The position numbers were made by a program, and so were the translations under genes. Under the pieces are notes generated by a model that was given only the letters and a program-made list of their open reading frames with translations, was not told where the DNA came from and made no database searches. Shown in pieces: positions 1-6,867 of a stretch of DNA of 12,919 nucleotides. Source of the DNA: JACRBE01 sp964429005 (GTDB lineage: Bacteria; Chlamydiota; Chlamydiia; Chlamydiales; JACRBE01); the NCBI GenBank assembly GCA_964429005.1, contig CAYSAJ010000039.1:1-12919 (forward strand). Reading direction: 5' to 3'. Position 1 is the first letter of the stretch. Every line of letters begins with the position of its first letter.

Positions 1-929
1 GTCCCGAGAGGTATGACCAAAGAGCAAATTTTATTGGAGACGCCAGCCCGCTCTTCAATGCAGTCCATCGTGATAGGAAGTGTCGCTGAAGAAGAAGATG
101 TAGAAAAAGCGGTGATTAATGCCGGACTCATTGCCTTAAAGAGTCTTAAAGGGTTAATTTTAGCGACAAACTTGAGGAGAAGTGGCAAAGCAACAAACAT
201 ATAAGCGATGAGAGCTAGAAGCACTACAATCAAGAAATACCCTAAAGGTAAAAGAGACGAAAATCCTGTTACGGCAAATTCTTTAGCAATCAAGCAAAAA
301 ACTCCAAAAGGGAGGATTTTCATGATGATATGTGTAAAAACGATCATCGAGTCAAAAATCCCCTTCATAAAACCAGTAATAAGTCCTGAATGAATGGGAT
401 CGATTTTAGAAACAGCAAATCCAAAGATGATACTAAAGAAAATAAGTCCGAGCATCTCACCGTGAGAGAATGCGAGTAATACATTGGATGGAACAATTTC
501 TAAAAGGAGCTTTAGAAAATTAGAAGAGACATTCGATTCCAAGCTGGATGCAAGGGCATTCATCTGAGGGGTATGAGAGAGAGCTGATAACCCTTTATGT
601 CCAACTCCCGGCTGAAATAAATTGACGAGAAGAAGACCGACTAGAATCGCCATCAAACTAGTTCCCAGATAAAAAGAGAAGGTCTTAACACCAATCCTTT
701 TGAAGGAAACATCTCCCGCTATCCTAGCTATTCCTGAAATGATCGAGCTCGACACAAGAGGAACCACAATCAAAGTCAGGGCGTTGATGAACATTTTACC
801 TAGGACATCAAACATCGAATAGAAAGTGACTCCAAAAATAGCTGTATCCTTTCCGAGGTAATTTCCAATGACCATACCAAGGATAATGGCTACGAGTACT
901 GACCAAGGGGCTTTTCTATTTTTATACAT
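1..929 (-). CDS. Sodium:dicarboxylate/glutamate symporter, partial (3' end outside window)
   Basis: Membrane symporter of the dicarboxylate/amino acid:cation family (GltP/GltT/DctA, SLC1-like), which imports glutamate, aspartate or C4-dicarboxylates with Na+ or H+. The visible part is about 309 residues, beginning MYKNRKAPWSVLVAIILGMV, with several hydrophobic segments. Near residues 274-285 it has the family's serine-rich re-entrant loop (FSTSSSSATLP). The frame leaves the window in ICSLVIPLG, the start of the conserved PLG(A/T)xxNMDG segment, so roughly the last quarter is missing. The start is supported by AAGGAA (minus strand, 944-939) nine bases before the ATG. It lies 71 bases downstream of the MFS gene on the same strand and may be co-transcribed with it. 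Chlamydiae are known to carry GltT-type symporters. The family is clear; the substrate is inferred only by family. Confidence 0.93.
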   Translation of the reverse strand, partial: MYKNRKAPWSVLVAIILGMVIGNYLGKDTAIFGVTFYSMFDVLGKMFINALTLIVVPLVSSSIISGIARIAGDVSFKRIGVKTFSFYLGTSLMAILVGLLLVNLFQPGVGHKGLSALSHTPQMNALASSLESNVSSNFLKLLLEIVPSNVLLAFSHGEMLGLIFFSIIFGFAVSKIDPIHSGLITGFMKGIFDSMIVFTHIIMKILPFGVFCLIAKEFAVTGFSSLLPLGYFLIVVLLALIAYMFVALPLLLKFVAKINPLRLFKAMSPALITAFSTSSSSATLPITMDCIEERAGVSNKICSLVIPLG

Positions 930-950
930 ATGCAATAGTTCCTTATATTG

Positions 951-986
951 CCTTATCCATACCAAAATGATCTTTTATGGATAAGG
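951..986 (-). repeat. Perfect 11-bp inverted repeat between the MFS and symporter genes
   Basis: CCTTATCCATA (951-961) and TATGGATAAGG (976-986) are exact inverted copies with a 14-base loop. In the minus-strand transcript the hairpin lies between the MFS stop codon and the symporter ribosome binding site. No T-run follows on the minus strand, so it is not a standard intrinsic terminator there. On the plus strand a T-rich stretch (987-996) follows, but no plus-strand gene ends here. It could be an mRNA-stabilising or processing hairpin, or an operator. Confidence 0.55.
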
Positions 987-1000
987 TTTGTTTTTGTGTC

Positions 1001-2302
1001 TTAATCATCAGAAGATTGGCTGATCAGGGTCGAATTTTCTTCTTTATGAGAAATTTTTTCTCTTAATTGATCAAATCCGAAGATTCCAATAATTAAAGCG
1101 GATAAAAGAAGAACCCCTCCCCCTATGAACATAGGCATTTGGGGATAAGCGCCTACAATGGAGCCTGATAGAACAGGGCTACAGGCTAGGGCGAGAGCAT
1201 TGACTGATCCTAATATGCCAAGGGACTGCCCTTGCACTTCAGGGGCTGATTGATTTGATACAATCGTTACTGAGCTAGGCGCAACAGATGCCGTTGTAAA
1301 ACATATTAAAAAGAGCAAAGGCCAAACCAAACTAACGGAGGAAGCTGTAGGGATCAATAAGACAAAAAATGAGGTAAAGAGATTTCCGAGAAAGAACAGT
1401 GTGATGGGCTTAAACCGTTTGACAAGAGGTTGAATTAATACCCCGGTACTTAAGGCGTAAAAAGCACCAGCTAACCCATAGAAGAGACCTAGGGAAGCAA
1501 CATCAAAATGAAATTTAATGATGAGATAAACCGAAACGAATTCGAAAAAGTAGGACCATCCAAAATTATGGAGAAAAGAAGAGAGCAATATTGGTCTTAC
1601 TCCTCTGAGCCCAATTGCTTTTGAAATGTTTTTAAGTCCAAGTTTCCAACTGATAGACTCTCCTTCTTTAGCTTTTTTTGTCTCAACAAATAAAAAAACC
1701 GATAAGGCTACGTTGAGTAATGTTAAAAAAGAAGCAAACAGAAAGGGGACAAAATATCCCCATCTTGATAATGTCCCTCCAAAAAAAGGTCCAAGAGTGA
1801 ATCCCAATCCGAGTGCCATTCCAAAAAGACCAAAATTTTTTGCTTTTTCTTTAGCAGAGCTCAGATCTGCAATCGATGCTTGAACAATCGAGATATTCCC
1901 TGAAGCACATCCCACTAGAATACGAGAAAGAAAAAGAAGACCTATGTGATGCAAATGAACAGAAATCAAAGCAACAAGATATCCTATAAAAGCCATGGAT
2001 ATACTGAGCTCGAGAGGACGTTTTCTTCCCTTTCGATCTGAAAGAGCTCCCCACATAGGGGATGTGAAAAATTGAGTGAGGGGCATGATCGCTATTAACA
2101 ACCCAAGATAAAAGCCTCTCATTTCCTGTGTTAACGCAGAAGACACAAGGGGCAAATCTGGATCGAAAAGCATTGCGGAAAATAAGGGATAAACAAGCCC
2201 TACTCCCATGTTATCGATAAAAGCGCAAAGCAAGGCGATGTACAAAGAATTTTTTAGTGGTCTTTTTGAGGAAGAATTTTTTGTAATTTCTTGTCCGTTC
2301 AT
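1001..2302 (-). CDS. MFS transporter, TetA-like drug:H+ antiporter type
   Basis: Major facilitator superfamily protein of 433 residues with about 12 hydrophobic segments, closest in pattern to the 12-TM DHA1/TetA drug:proton antiporters. Evidence: TM1 motif FIDNMGVGLVYPL (residues 28-40) with the Asp that TetA-like pumps keep; motif A GALSDRKGRKRP (85-96) in the loop after TM2; RILVG (127-131) with a TM4 arginine; and the antiporter motif C pattern GLGFTLGPFFGG (165-176) in TM5. A charged loop around 208-220 separates the halves. AGGGGAG (2314-2308) lies five bases before the ATG. It is divergent from the DMT-like gene at 2468 and upstream of the symporter. The substrate cannot be read from the sequence: drug efflux and metabolite export are both possible, and resistance should not be assumed. 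Confidence 0.88.
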   Translation of the reverse strand: MNGQEITKNSSSKRPLKNSLYIALLCAFIDNMGVGLVYPLFSAMLFDPDLPLVSSALTQEMRGFYLGLLIAIMPLTQFFTSPMWGALSDRKGRKRPLELSISMAFIGYLVALISVHLHHIGLLFLSRILVGCASGNISIVQASIADLSSAKEKAKNFGLFGMALGLGFTLGPFFGGTLSRWGYFVPFLFASFLTLLNVALSVFLFVETKKAKEGESISWKLGLKNISKAIGLRGVRPILLSSFLHNFGWSYFFEFVSVYLIIKFHFDVASLGLFYGLAGAFYALSTGVLIQPLVKRFKPITLFFLGNLFTSFFVLLIPTASSVSLVWPLLFLICFTTASVAPSSVTIVSNQSAPEVQGQSLGILGSVNALALACSPVLSGSIVGAYPQMPMFIGGGVLLLSALIIGIFGFDQLREKISHKEENSTLISQSSDD

Positions 2303-2348
2303 ATTTTCTCCCCTATTAGGATTTTACGAAAAATTATCGAGAAAAATA

Positions 2349-2400
2349 ATTATAAAAATATTTATTTTGAATATTATTTAATAGACTTCTCTACTATAAT
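2349..2400. promoter_or_regulatory. Divergent promoter region between the MFS and DMT-like genes
   Basis: The 165 bases between the two divergent starts are very AT-rich. A perfect plus-strand -10 hexamer TATAAT lies at 2395-2400, and another on the minus strand at 2354-2349. Neither has a good -35 at 16-18 bases. The nearest, TTGAAT at 2367-2372, is 22 bases from the plus-strand -10. Only the -10 elements are seen; promoter function is inferred from them and from the divergent layout. Confidence 0.35.
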
Positions 2401-2467
2401 AAATTTTGGGTTTTATCGACTAAACGAAAAATCATTATCTGAAATTAAAACATATTGAGAGGAAAAA

Positions 2468-3373
2468 ATGAGCGCGCCGATTATGTCTTTTTGCGCAGCA
2501 AGCTGCGCCTCCCTTAGTAATATTTTCTTTCGGAAAAACACGATTGCACGCCACACATCAAACCATTCTTATCTTGTTTGGTTCTATCTCATTTCTCTCA
2601 TCAGCTCCCTCTCGTTCTACCCACAAGTGTTTACCCACACCCCAAATTTTTTTGTTGTAGCTATGGGGGCCTTAGCAGGCGCTCTGAACATCTTTTTAAT
2701 GAACCTAACTTCTAAAGCTCTTGAAAAAGGCCCTTCTGGGATCGTATTCGCGTTTCAAAATGCAGGCTCTATTTTTCCTAACCCTATTTTGTACCTTATT
2801 TTTGGATCTTCGTTTGGATTTTTAGTGACTCCTCTTCAAATAGTGGGACTGACATTTGTACTTATAGGTCTCTATATGGGTTCAAAAGGTGAGCCCCTAC
2901 ATGGGCGTTTCTCTTCAGGATGGTTTAAATATGCCGTAGGCTGTTTTCTCATTCAAGTTGTGATCCTATGCTTATTTCAATGGAGAGTGTTGCTCTATTC
3001 ATCTCACCCATATTCACATCTTTTAGTTCCTTATACTTTTGGATTAATGGATGATGTATGGTTCATGCCGGGATTATTTGGAACGGCTCTTATAATCCAG
3101 GTATTCTTCTTTATTCTAGAGAAAAGAAAAATGCAAAAAGAAGAAATACTCCTTGGAAGTCTTAGCGGAGTGGCAAATGGTTTTTCCACCTGTTTTTTAC
3201 TTCTCGCTACAAAATGGGCCTCTCCCCTTCAAAAAGGATTAATCTTTCCTTTTTTCACTGTAGGGATCATCGCACTGAGCAGTCTGATTTCGTATCGGTA
3301 TTACAAAGAGCATGTCGATTTCAAAGCGATTATAATCTGCTCTCTAGGGGTCATTGTCGCTTCTTTGGGCTAA
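2468..3373 (+). CDS. DMT/EamA-like multispanning membrane protein
   Basis: A 301-residue, very hydrophobic protein with about ten probable membrane segments, the size and layout of drug/metabolite transporter (DMT, EamA-like) proteins built from two five-helix repeats. The first repeat ends in PLQIVGLTFVLIGLYMGSKG (about residues 121-140). The second ends in FKAIIICSLGVIVASLG at the C-terminus. These matching 'helix near the end of each half' patterns are typical of the superfamily. Basic loops (KRKMQKEE) lie between segments. GAGAGGA precedes the ATG at normal spacing. It is divergent from the MFS gene, and the DoxX-like gene begins 81 bases downstream. The substrate is unknown. The family call rests on general fold pattern, not a diagnostic motif, so it is less certain than the other transporters. 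Confidence 0.65.
   Translation: MSAPIMSFCAASCASLSNIFFRKNTIARHTSNHSYLVWFYLISLISSLSFYPQVFTHTPNFFVVAMGALAGALNIFLMNLTSKALEKGPSGIVFAFQNAGSIFPNPILYLIFGSSFGFLVTPLQIVGLTFVLIGLYMGSKGEPLHGRFSSGWFKYAVGCFLIQVVILCLFQWRVLLYSSHPYSHLLVPYTFGLMDDVWFMPGLFGTALIIQVFFFILEKRKMQKEEILLGSLSGVANGFSTCFLLLATKWASPLQKGLIFPFFTVGIIALSSLISYRYYKEHVDFKAIIICSLGVIVASLG
2493..2508 (+). repeat. GC-rich inverted repeat inside the start of the DMT-like gene
   Basis: GCGCAGC (2493-2499), AA, GCTGCGC (2502-2508) is a perfect 7-bp inverted repeat 25 bases after the start codon, in otherwise AT-rich DNA. It encodes the small repeat CAASCAS. As RNA it would form a six-pair, all-G/C-ended stem with a four-base loop. A role in translation is possible but not shown. 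Confidence 0.5.
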
Positions 3374-3454
3374 ATTTTCGTAGGCCTTTACTCCCAGATT
3401 TGCTACATATAGAAAAAGTACAATTCTATTTTGAAACATAACTAAAGGAGATTT

Positions 3455-3835
3455 ATGGGTATCCTCGTTTTACTTGGAAGAATACTTTTTTCAGCAATTT
3501 TTATTATGGCCTCATTTGGCCACTTTACAAAAGGGACAATTGCCTACGCTGCGGCGCAGGGTGTTCCTTATGCAAGCCTCCTGGTTCCCCTATCAGGCCT
3601 CATGTCCCTTCTGGGAGGACTTAGCATCCTTCTTGGATTTAAAGCAAAGTGGGGAGCATGGCTCATTATCGTTTTCTTAGTTCCTGTGACATTTTCACTC
3701 CATCGTTTCTGGGGTCTTTCTGATCAAGGAGCAGCAGGTCTTCAACAAGCGATGTTTATGAAAAACATGGCTCTACTTGGCGGCGCTTTTATTCTCGCCT
3801 ATTTTGGATCAGGTCCTTATAGCCTTAGGAGATAA
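3455..3835 (+). CDS. DoxX-family membrane protein
   Basis: A 126-residue integral membrane protein of the DoxX/YphA type, with four probable membrane segments. The N-terminus LGRILFSAIFIMASFGHFTK (residues 7-26) is the usual DoxX opening. LVPLSGLMSLLGGLSILLGF (43-62) is the second helix with its Gly-rich packing, and a C-terminal MKNMALLGGAFILAYFG segment (101-117) follows. The family is widespread, includes subunits linked to quinone and thiol redox chemistry, and mostly lacks a defined function. AAAGGAG lies seven bases before the ATG. The stop is followed two bases later by the start of a tiny DUF3096-type gene, so the two are surely one transcript. No convincing own promoter is seen in the 81-base gap upstream, so read-through from the DMT-like gene is likely. 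Confidence 0.85.
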   Translation: MGILVLLGRILFSAIFIMASFGHFTKGTIAYAAAQGVPYASLLVPLSGLMSLLGGLSILLGFKAKWGAWLIIVFLVPVTFSLHRFWGLSDQGAAGLQQAMFMKNMALLGGAFILAYFGSGPYSLRR

Positions 3836-3837
3836 GT

Positions 3838-3978
3838 ATGCCTGCACATCCTTTTGCCTATCCAGGATTTGCTCTTGCGGCGGGAATCATTATTTTGTTA
3901 TTTCCCAAAATCCTTAATTACGTGATTGCGATTTACCTTATTGCTATCGGGATTATGGGTCTTATGGGACCTAAATAA
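3838..3978 (+). CDS. Small DUF3096-type membrane protein (46 aa)
   Basis: A short gene encoding 46 residues, MPAHPFAYPGFALAAGIIIL then LFPKILNYVIAIYLIAIGIM and GLMGPK. It has two hydrophobic stretches joined by the FPKILNY turn. This matches the pattern of DUF3096 proteins (about 50 residues, 'GI-LI-FP-LLNY-VAIYLI--GI-GL'), a family of unknown function; the match is from memory of the family pattern. TAGGAGA inside the end of the DoxX gene is its ribosome binding site, and the start lies two bases after the DoxX stop. A strong terminator follows at once, so this is the last gene of the transcript. The tight coupling suggests a joint role of the two membrane proteins, which is inference. Confidence 0.8.
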   Translation: MPAHPFAYPGFALAAGIIILLFPKILNYVIAIYLIAIGIMGLMGPK

Positions 3979-3980
3979 AA

Positions 3981-4012
3981 AGGGGCTCTAAAGAGCCTCT
4001 TTCTTTTTTTTT
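3981..4012 (+). terminator. Intrinsic terminator after the DoxX/DUF3096 genes
   Basis: AGGGGCTCT (3981-3989) pairs with AGAGCCTCT (3992-4000) with one G-T wobble, giving a tight hairpin. A T-rich tract with only one C runs to 4012. It starts three bases after the stop codon of the 46-residue gene. Classic rho-independent form. Confidence 0.9.
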
Positions 4013-4425
4013 GGCAGATTTTACTGAGCTTTTCTCAATTTCTGATTTTTCCTCGTCTTTTGCAAAATCTGAATAATTGGTTAACTGCTAAACAAGAGCT
4101 AGATTTGGTTCAATTCCTTCGTCTTTGTCTTCCATTATGCTTAGTATTTTTTGTTGCGATCATAGTTGTCATAGAATTTCAAAATAAGATAGTCCATTTC
4201 TAACTTTGGCCTGCAAGCCTTGGTAATCCTCAATTAAAAGAGAGAGAAATCGGTGGCCTGATTAAAAATTTGAACTACTGTCATTCGTATTTGCAACAGA
4301 TTATTTTGTGTCTAAAAACAAACATAAATCAAAACGATGGGGTTTTATTCCGCGAATTTGTTTTTCATATATATAACGAAAAAATGTTAGAATGGATCCT
4401 TTTCAATAAACCCAAGGATCTTAAT
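4013..4425. other. Gene-free stretch upstream of the YbdK-like gene
   Basis: About 410 bases with no supported gene. All frames contain frequent stops. On the minus strand there are only short fragments (for example MDYLILKFYDNYDRNKKY near 4189-4136) that I cannot assign to a family. No strong hairpin, tRNA or repeat was found. The last 65 bases hold the likely promoter of the downstream gene. The rest may be decayed coding DNA or plain spacer. Confidence 0.5.
4364..4393 (+). promoter_or_regulatory. Possible promoter of the YbdK-like gene
   Basis: TTCATA (4364-4369), an 18-base spacer and TAGAAT (4388-4393) match the sigma70-type consensus at 4 of 6 and 5 of 6 positions. Transcription would start near 4400, about 25 bases before the chosen start codon. 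This is prediction by consensus only. Confidence 0.35.
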
Positions 4426-5580
4426 ATGACGTTTACTTTCTCTGGCTCTGATAAGCCGACACTTGGTGTAGAACTTGAGCTGCAACTGGTAGAAACTTCA
4501 TCTCTTGATTTACTTCCTTTTTCAGAACGTCTTTTAGATGTTTGCCAAAAACTTGGCATCGATAGAGTAAAACCAGAAACGCACAAATCGGTCATAGAAA
4601 TCGATACCGACATTTGTAATGACGTGAAAGAGTGCTCTGATGAAATGCAAGGAAGAATGCAAAACCTGATTCAGGTGACAGAAGCCCTTAGAATCGATCT
4701 CAATGTGACAGCGACGCATCCTTTTCAGAGATGGCCAGAGCGGCAAATTTCGAATGTTGAGCGTTATCAAAACCTTTATGAAAAGTATCAATGGCTCTTT
4801 CGAAGAATGAATGTACTTGGCCTCCACGTCCATGTTGGAGTTCCAACAGGAGAGATCGCTCTTGCGATCTGTAGGGCGATTACTCCCTATCTACCTCATT
4901 TGCTGGCTTTATCGGCTAATTCCCCCTACTGGCAAGGTGTTGACACAGGGATGCAATCAAGTCGCCTTAACATCATGGACTCTTTTCCTTTTTCTCGGAT
5001 GCCAAACCATGTGACAAACTGGAAAGAATTTGAGCATTACTATTCAACACTTAAAAGTGCAGGTGCCGTTGGAGCTGTCAAAGACCTTTATTGGTTTGCA
5101 CGTCCTAATCTTTCTTTTGGCACTGTTGAGATCCGTATTTGTGATGCTATGACAACTCTTTGGGAAAACATGGCTATTGTTGCTTTGATCCACTGCTTGA
5201 TTGTTTGGCTTAGTGAAAACGATGCGATCCACTACATCTATCAAAAAGAGCATGTTGAGTACTCTTGGCTCTCTTCTGACAACCAATTTACAGCAGCACG
5301 TGATGGACTAGATGGGATGATCATCGTAAGCCTTGATGGAAAGCGGCAGAAAATCTCCGATGGAATTTTAGAGCTTTTGGAAAAACTTGAGCCTATTTCA
5401 CGGAGACTTCGTTGTGAAAAAGAACTTCAAGATATCAGACATATTCTTTCTGAAGGGAACGGAGCTGAGCGTCAGCGAAAAATTTTCGGCGAGACAGGAT
5501 CTCTCAAAGAGGTGGTTTCTCATTCAATCAAAACTTTTAAAGAAAGTTATCTTAGTAGAGAGTCTCAAGTGACCTACTAG
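4426..5580 (+). CDS. YbdK-like carboxylate-amine ligase (GCS2 family)
   Basis: A 384-residue enzyme of the glutamate-cysteine ligase 2 family (YbdK/EgtA-like), which uses ATP to join a carboxylate, usually glutamate's gamma-carboxyl, to an amine. Diagnostic segments: TLGVELELQLV (residues 12-22) with metal/ATP-binding glutamates; GLHVHVGVP (132-140); ALSANSPYWQGVDTGMQSSR (161-180); and TVEIRICDA (233-241). The frame is open upstream to 4270, but I start at 4426: AAGGA (4414-4418) is seven bases before this ATG, the family begins a few residues before the GVELE motif, and the total then fits the usual length of about 370. E. coli YbdK makes gamma-glutamylcysteine only weakly, so glutathione synthesis should not be assumed. 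The tautomerase gene follows 47 bases later and may be co-transcribed. The amine substrate is unknown. Confidence 0.9.
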   Translation: MTFTFSGSDKPTLGVELELQLVETSSLDLLPFSERLLDVCQKLGIDRVKPETHKSVIEIDTDICNDVKECSDEMQGRMQNLIQVTEALRIDLNVTATHPFQRWPERQISNVERYQNLYEKYQWLFRRMNVLGLHVHVGVPTGEIALAICRAITPYLPHLLALSANSPYWQGVDTGMQSSRLNIMDSFPFSRMPNHVTNWKEFEHYYSTLKSAGAVGAVKDLYWFARPNLSFGTVEIRICDAMTTLWENMAIVALIHCLIVWLSENDAIHYIYQKEHVEYSWLSSDNQFTAARDGLDGMIIVSLDGKRQKISDGILELLEKLEPISRRLRCEKELQDIRHILSEGNGAERQRKIFGETGSLKEVVSHSIKTFKESYLSRESQVTY

Positions 5581-5589
5581 ATCAAAATC

Positions 5590-5633
5590 GGGCATAGTGC
5601 TACTGTACTCTTTTTATGGAGAAAGCTATGCCC
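5590..5633 (+). promoter_or_regulatory. Inverted repeat that covers the start codon of the tautomerase gene
   Basis: GGGCATAG (5590-5597) is the exact reverse complement of CTATGCCC (5626-5633), which contains the ATG at 5628-5630. Folded in the mRNA, the eight-pair stem would hide the start codon and hold GGAGA (5618-5622) in a 28-base loop. It starts ten bases after the stop of the upstream ligase gene. Translation control is inferred; only the repeat is seen. Confidence 0.45.
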
Positions 5634-5993
5634 TATTTACATCTTGAATATACTTCGAACATCAAAGAGAAAATTGACGCGAAAGAACTCTTTCATCCTA
5701 TTCACAATATTTTAGCGAAAGAGCTCGGAGCAAACATCAAATTTTGTCAAAGCAGAGCTCTTCGTCTCGATCATTATATGATTGGAGATGGTGATGAAGA
5801 TTATGCCTTTATCCATTTATCGATCCATCTTAAAGAAGGGCGCACCCCCGCAATGCTCAAAGCTGCAGGTGAGCAAACCCTCGATTGGCTTAAAACCTAT
5901 TTTTCTCGATCTGAAAAAGAGCTTTTACTCCAAATTGGGGTCAATGTTGTCCCCTTTTCAGACTCTTTATATTTTAAAGTGGAGCTCCCCTAG
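5628..5993 (+). CDS. 5-carboxymethyl-2-hydroxymuconate isomerase-like tautomerase
   Basis: A 121-residue protein of the CHMI (HpcD/HpaF) family in the tautomerase superfamily, whose members shift a keto/enol double bond using an N-terminal proline as base. The protein begins MPYLHLEYTSNI, so removal of Met exposes Pro1. This decides the start at 5628 over the ATG at 5616, which would bury the proline. GGAGA (5618-5622) is five bases before this start. Other family-like parts are HPIHNILAKEL (23-33), FIHLSIHLKEGRT (61-73) and the C-terminal VNVVPFSDSLYFKVELP. Length fits the family (about 126). In other bacteria the enzyme serves homoprotocatechuate breakdown, but no other gene of that pathway is here, so the true substrate is probably different. 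The last 20 bases overlap the convergent LysR gene. Confidence 0.85.
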   Translation: MPYLHLEYTSNIKEKIDAKELFHPIHNILAKELGANIKFCQSRALRLDHYMIGDGDEDYAFIHLSIHLKEGRTPAMLKAAGEQTLDWLKTYFSRSEKELLLQIGVNVVPFSDSLYFKVELP

Positions 5994-6822
5994 CTTTAGA
6001 AGAAAAAACCTCTTTCCATTTTTCAAAGAGATCATGTAGACGCAACTGCATGGTATGTGAACCCTTTTGATAAAGAGCGAGAACTCTATATGAGGAAGGC
6101 TCAGGTTGCCAAGGTACAGGCTTTAGGTGACATATCTCTCCTAAAAAATCAGGAAGAAATCCTACTTCTTCACTTCCCATGCAAATATCGGCGATGAGCG
6201 ACCAGCTTGGAACCCTTGCTTTGATTTCTAGCGACTGGCCATAAGTTTTTTGCCACCTTTGCTGCAAGGTTAAGACCTCGATCTGATCTTCTGGCAATAG
6301 AATAGGCTTTACTCGGCAGTCATCTAACTTACTATAGAGCTGAAAAGAACCTCCTCCTATTTCTGTGGCCATCAATCCTCCCCAAGGAGCATTATCCAGA
6401 ACTAAGGCCAGGTCAGCTTCATCACGAAGAACAGCTTCATAGGCACTATCAGGCCTCATCAGCTTTAGCTGGACGTTTTGAGAGCCAAGAGCTAGAGGCA
6501 TGCATGCCCTAGCTATGGCATGGGTCGTGACTAACCGAATAGGTCTTGGCTGATGGGTTGCGACTCTCTCTTTGAGATAAGCAAGCCACTCAATCGCTTT
6601 AGGGATTAATATATCCCCCTCTCTTGTCAGGGAAAATTGCCTTCTCTCATGATGGCAGAGTTTTTCTCCAAAAGCTCTTTCGACACGCAGGATAGCACTT
6701 GATGCAGCGCTTTGACTTAAGTAGTGGATTTCCGCCGCCTTGCCCAAATTTTTGAGCCTTGCTGCGGTGATAAAAAGTTCGAGATCTGCAATTCGCAAAT
6801 CTCTAAGGGAAGATTCTTTCAT
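5974..6822 (-). CDS. LysR-type transcriptional regulator
   Basis: A 282-residue LysR-family regulator. The N-terminal winged helix-turn-helix covers about residues 11-70 (DLELFITAARLKNLGKAAEI, then LSQSAASSAILRVERAFGEK and the wing RRQFSLTREG). Residues 94-282 form the two-lobed effector-binding domain, starting PIRLVTTHAIARACMPLAL. Such proteins act as tetramers and usually control a divergent gene and themselves. Here the divergent gene is the NTT nucleotide transporter, with palindromes between. No good ribosome binding site precedes the ATG, and expression may be low. Its 3' end overlaps the convergent tautomerase gene by 20 bases. LysR regulators are few in reduced intracellular genomes, which makes a dedicated one notable. 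The effector is unknown. Confidence 0.92.
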   Translation of the reverse strand: MKESSLRDLRIADLELFITAARLKNLGKAAEIHYLSQSAASSAILRVERAFGEKLCHHERRQFSLTREGDILIPKAIEWLAYLKERVATHQPRPIRLVTTHAIARACMPLALGSQNVQLKLMRPDSAYEAVLRDEADLALVLDNAPWGGLMATEIGGGSFQLYSKLDDCRVKPILLPEDQIEVLTLQQRWQKTYGQSLEIKARVPSWSLIADICMGSEEVGFLPDFLGEICHLKPVPWQPEPSSYRVLALYQKGSHTMQLRLHDLFEKWKEVFSSKARGAPL

Positions 6823-6828
6823 GATTTT

Positions 6829-6867
6829 ATTATCGATAATTTCGATTTAAGTATTCGATTATATCGA
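6829..6867. promoter_or_regulatory. Palindrome cluster, likely LysR binding region
   Basis: Between the divergent LysR and NTT starts lie ATTATCGATAAT (6829-6840), a perfect 12-bp palindrome; TTCGATT at 6841-6847 and again at 6854-6860; and TCGAT-TAT-ATCGA (6855-6867), a perfect inverted repeat. LysR proteins typically bind two or more such dyads in the divergent region, one close to their own start. A poor NTT promoter is possible around TATATT (6893-6898), where no good -35 is visible, as expected for an activator-dependent promoter. Confidence 0.55.

Noticed and set aside
2333..2419. TATCGA sites (2335-2340, 2414-2419) between the MFS and DMT-like genes, as further LysR sites
   Set aside because: Single half sites without dyads; the same core also occurs by chance in coding DNA at 2211-2220.
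3387..3413. Promoter TTTACT ... TATAGA upstream of the DoxX gene
   Set aside because: The 15-base spacer is too short and the hexamers are weak, so it is not listed.
4107..4117. GGTTCAATTCC, which resembles a tRNA T-loop
   Set aside because: The flanks do not form a T-stem and no other tRNA arm is upstream, so neither a tRNA nor a tRNA-derived attachment site is supported.
4136..4189. Minus-strand fragment MDYLILKFYDNYDRNKKY, considered as a transposase remnant
   Set aside because: Only 18 residues, no terminal repeats, and no recognisable transposase motif in any frame.
4270..4425. N-terminal extension of the YbdK-like protein from a TTG at 4270
   Set aside because: The extra 52 residues resemble no family sequence, and the ATG at 4426 has a good ribosome binding site and gives the normal family length.
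5044..5286. Minus-strand open frame of 80 codons inside the YbdK-like gene
   Set aside because: It lies antisense to conserved catalytic coding sequence, shows no family pattern and has no ribosome binding site.
5616..5627. Earlier ATG at 5616 for the tautomerase
   Set aside because: It lies on the Shine-Dalgarno sequence and would bury the catalytic N-terminal proline.
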